Assembly: GCA_903831545.1 (NCBI GenBank)
Contig: CAIKYI010000681.1
Location: 1-6,622, forward strand
Length of the DNA: 6,622 bases
Reading direction: 5' to 3'
Source: an uncultured Methylobacter sp.
Lineage (GTDB): Bacteria > Pseudomonadota > Gammaproteobacteria > Methylococcales > Methylomonadaceae
Notes under the pieces: model-generated
Told to the model about the DNA's origin: nothing
The model's input: only the letters and a program-made list of their open reading frames with translations
Database searches by the model: none
Position numbers and translations under genes: made by a program
Part shown: one piece after another, positions 5,147 through 6,622 of the stretch
Position numbering within the stretch: position 1 is the stretch's first letter
Layout of the letters: each line of letters begins with the position of its first letter

Positions 5147-6622
5147 ATGATTTATATCGATCCGAATCAACAAAACAGTAAAGTTCACTTTAAAGCGCGT
5201 TATGGAAATTTTATCGGCGGTAACTGGGTTGATCCTGTTAAGGGGCAATACTTTGATAATTCAAGTCCTGTAAACGGTAAAGTATTTTGTTCAATTCCCC
5301 GTTCTTCCGCTGAAGATATTGAGCTGGCTTTAGATGCCGCCCATTCGGTAAAAGAGGCTTGGGGAAAAACTTCCGTCACAGCCCGATCAAATATTTTATT
5401 GAAAATTGCCGACCGTATCGAAGCTAATCTTGAAACACTGGCGGTTGCCGAAACCTGGGATAATGGCAAAGCAATACGGGAAACGTTAGCTGCAGATATT
5501 CCACTGGCTGCCGATCACTTTCGTTATTATGCAGGCTGTATTCGTGCTCAGGAAGGTTCTATCGGTGAAATCGACGAACACACTGTGGCTTATCATTATC
5601 ACGAACCACTTGGAGTGGTCGGGCAAATCATTCCCTGGAATTTTCCTTTGTTGATGGCCTGCTGGAAACTGGCACCCGCTTTGGCTGCAGGTAACTGCGT
5701 GGTCATGAAACCGGCTGAACAAACCCCTGCCTCAATTTTGGTGCTAATGGAATTAATTGGCAACTTATTACCCGCCGGTGTTATTAATATTGTTAATGGC
5801 TATGGTTCAGAAGCCGGACAGGCCCTAGCGACCAGCACACGGATTGCAAAAATAGCTTTCACCGGTTCAACGCCTGTCGGTTCGTATATTTTAAAATGTG
5901 CGGCAGAAAATATCATTCCGTCGACGGTTGAGTTGGGCGGCAAATCCCCTAATATCTTTTTCGAAGATGTGATGGCCCAGGAAGATGAATTCGTCAGCAA
6001 ATGTATCGAAGGTGCCGTGTTGGCTTTTTTTAATCAGGGTGAAGTTTGTACCTGTCCTTCACGCTTGTTGGTACAGGAATCGATTTATGATGAGTTTATT
6101 GCAAAAGTCATTGCCCGCGCCAGGCAGATAAAACGCGGCAATCCCTTGGATTCGGAAACGATGGTTGGCGCACAAGCCTCCAAACAACAGTTTGACAAGA
6201 TTCTTGGTTATGTCCAGATTGGCAAGGATGAAGGTGCGGAACTATTAATGGGCGGTGAAATTGCCTCTGTTGGCTCGGAATACTCGGAAGGCTATTATAT
6301 TGAACCGACCATAATGAAGGGTGGCAATAAAATGCGTATCTTTCAGGAAGAAATCTTTGGCCCGTTCATATCGGTAACCACCTTCAAAGATGAGGCTGAA
6401 GCCCTGGCAATTGCCAACGACACTCAATTTGGCCTGGGTGCGGGACTTTGGACGCGCGATACCAATAGAGCCTATCGGATGGGACGAGGTATTCAAGCGG
6501 GTCGTGTCTGGATAAACTGCTATCATCACTATCCTGCCCATGCCGCTTTTGGCGGCTATAAAAAATCTGGTGTAGGGCGTGAAACCCATAAAATGATGCT
6601 GGACCATTATCAGCAAACCAAA
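5147..6622 (+). CDS. exaC: NAD-dependent aldehyde dehydrogenase, ExaC/AcoD/AldB type (3' end cut off)
   Basis: This cytosolic enzyme oxidises acetaldehyde or related aldehydes to the acid using NAD(P). The frame is open from 5147 to the window edge, 492 codons, and ends in HYQQTK; relatives are about 506 residues, so only roughly the last 14 are missing. The ALDH landmarks occur in order: IPWNFP with the oxyanion Asn165, KPAEQTP with K188 and E191 (an acidic residue here usually goes with NAD preference), the nucleotide-loop motif FTGSTPVG, the general base E262 in ELGGKSPN, and the catalytic C301 in [13 protein letters not shown] with C303 two residues on. EEIFGPF and the near-terminal [25 protein letters not shown] are also family hallmarks. 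The spacing from E262 to C301 is five residues longer than in mitochondrial ALDH2, as expected for the AldB/ExaC subgroup. It has its own promoter-like site. The physiological aldehyde cannot be fixed; gene symbol by subgroup resemblance. Confidence 0.93.
   Translation, partial: MIYIDPNQQNSKVHFKARYGNFIGGNWVDPVKGQYFDNSSPVNGKVFCSIPRSSAEDIELALDAAHSVKEAWGKTSVTARSNILLKIADRIEANLETLAVAETWDNGKAIRETLAADIPLAADHFRYYAGCIRAQEGSIGEIDEHTVAYHYHEPLGVVGQIIPWNFPLLMACWKLAPALAAGNCVVMKPAEQTPASILVLMELIGNLLPAGVINIVNGYGSEAGQALATSTRIAKIAFTGSTPVGSYILKCAAENIIPSTVELGGKSPNIFFEDVMAQEDEFVSKCIEGAVLAFFNQGEVCTCPSRLLVQESIYDEFIAKVIARARQIKRGNPLDSETMVGAQASKQQFDKILGYVQIGKDEGAELLMGGEIASVGSEYSEGYYIEPTIMKGGNKMRIFQEEIFGPFISVTTFKDEAEALAIANDTQFGLGAGLWTRDTNRAYRMGRGIQAGRVWINCYHHYPAHAAFGGYKKSGVGRETHKMMLDHYQQTK

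Noticed and set aside
5200..6616. Several minus-strand open frames
   Set aside because: All are antisense to the aldehyde dehydrogenase, whose motifs fully explain the plus strand.

Overview
The window looks like ordinary chromosomal DNA of a Gram-negative proteobacterium, most likely a gammaproteobacterium of moderate GC. The reasons are a lipoprotein with a Gram-negative-style signal, a HemJ-type protoporphyrinogen oxidase, a GloB glyoxalase II, a split YeeE/YedE transporter and an ExaC/AldB-type aldehyde dehydrogenase. A closer placement (for example a methanotroph-like group) would be a guess. No RNA gene, CRISPR array, phage gene or transposase gene was seen.

Layout. Bases 1-187 are non-coding and hold a strong, nearly symmetric Rho-independent terminator hairpin (129-159) only 28 bases before a TauE/SafE-family membrane protein (188-952, +). 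After a 284-base gap comes a small secreted Ala/Lys-rich protein of unknown function (1237-1485, +). Bases 1486-1995 contain no convincing gene, but they hold an imperfect 20-bp tandem repeat and a roughly 103-bp segment with 11-bp inverted ends and flanking direct repeats that resembles a small non-autonomous insertion.

Bases 1996-4615 are a compact minus-strand cluster. In transcription order it is a TlpA/ResA-like thioredoxin-fold lipoprotein, hemJ, the two halves of a YeeE/YedE-type sulfur transporter (PmpA-like then PmpB-like), and gloB. Gaps of 3, 35, 2 and 45 bases suggest a single operon. A 531-base divergent intergenic region (4616-5146) follows, with a good sigma70-like promoter pointing right. 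An aldehyde dehydrogenase of the ExaC/AcoD/AldB type starts at 5147 and runs off the right edge.

How the genes may work together (inference): the transporter halves, the thiol-disulfide lipoprotein, the glutathione-thioester hydrolase GloB and the nearby TauE/SafE protein share a theme of sulfur and thiol handling, with heme synthesis (HemJ) embedded in it. The aldehyde dehydrogenase and GloB both deal with reactive carbonyls but are transcribed divergently. No complete new defence or mobile system is visible. The less ordinary items are the MITE-like segment, the small secreted protein, the tlpA-hemJ-pmpAB-gloB gene order and the terminator directly before the tauE-like gene.
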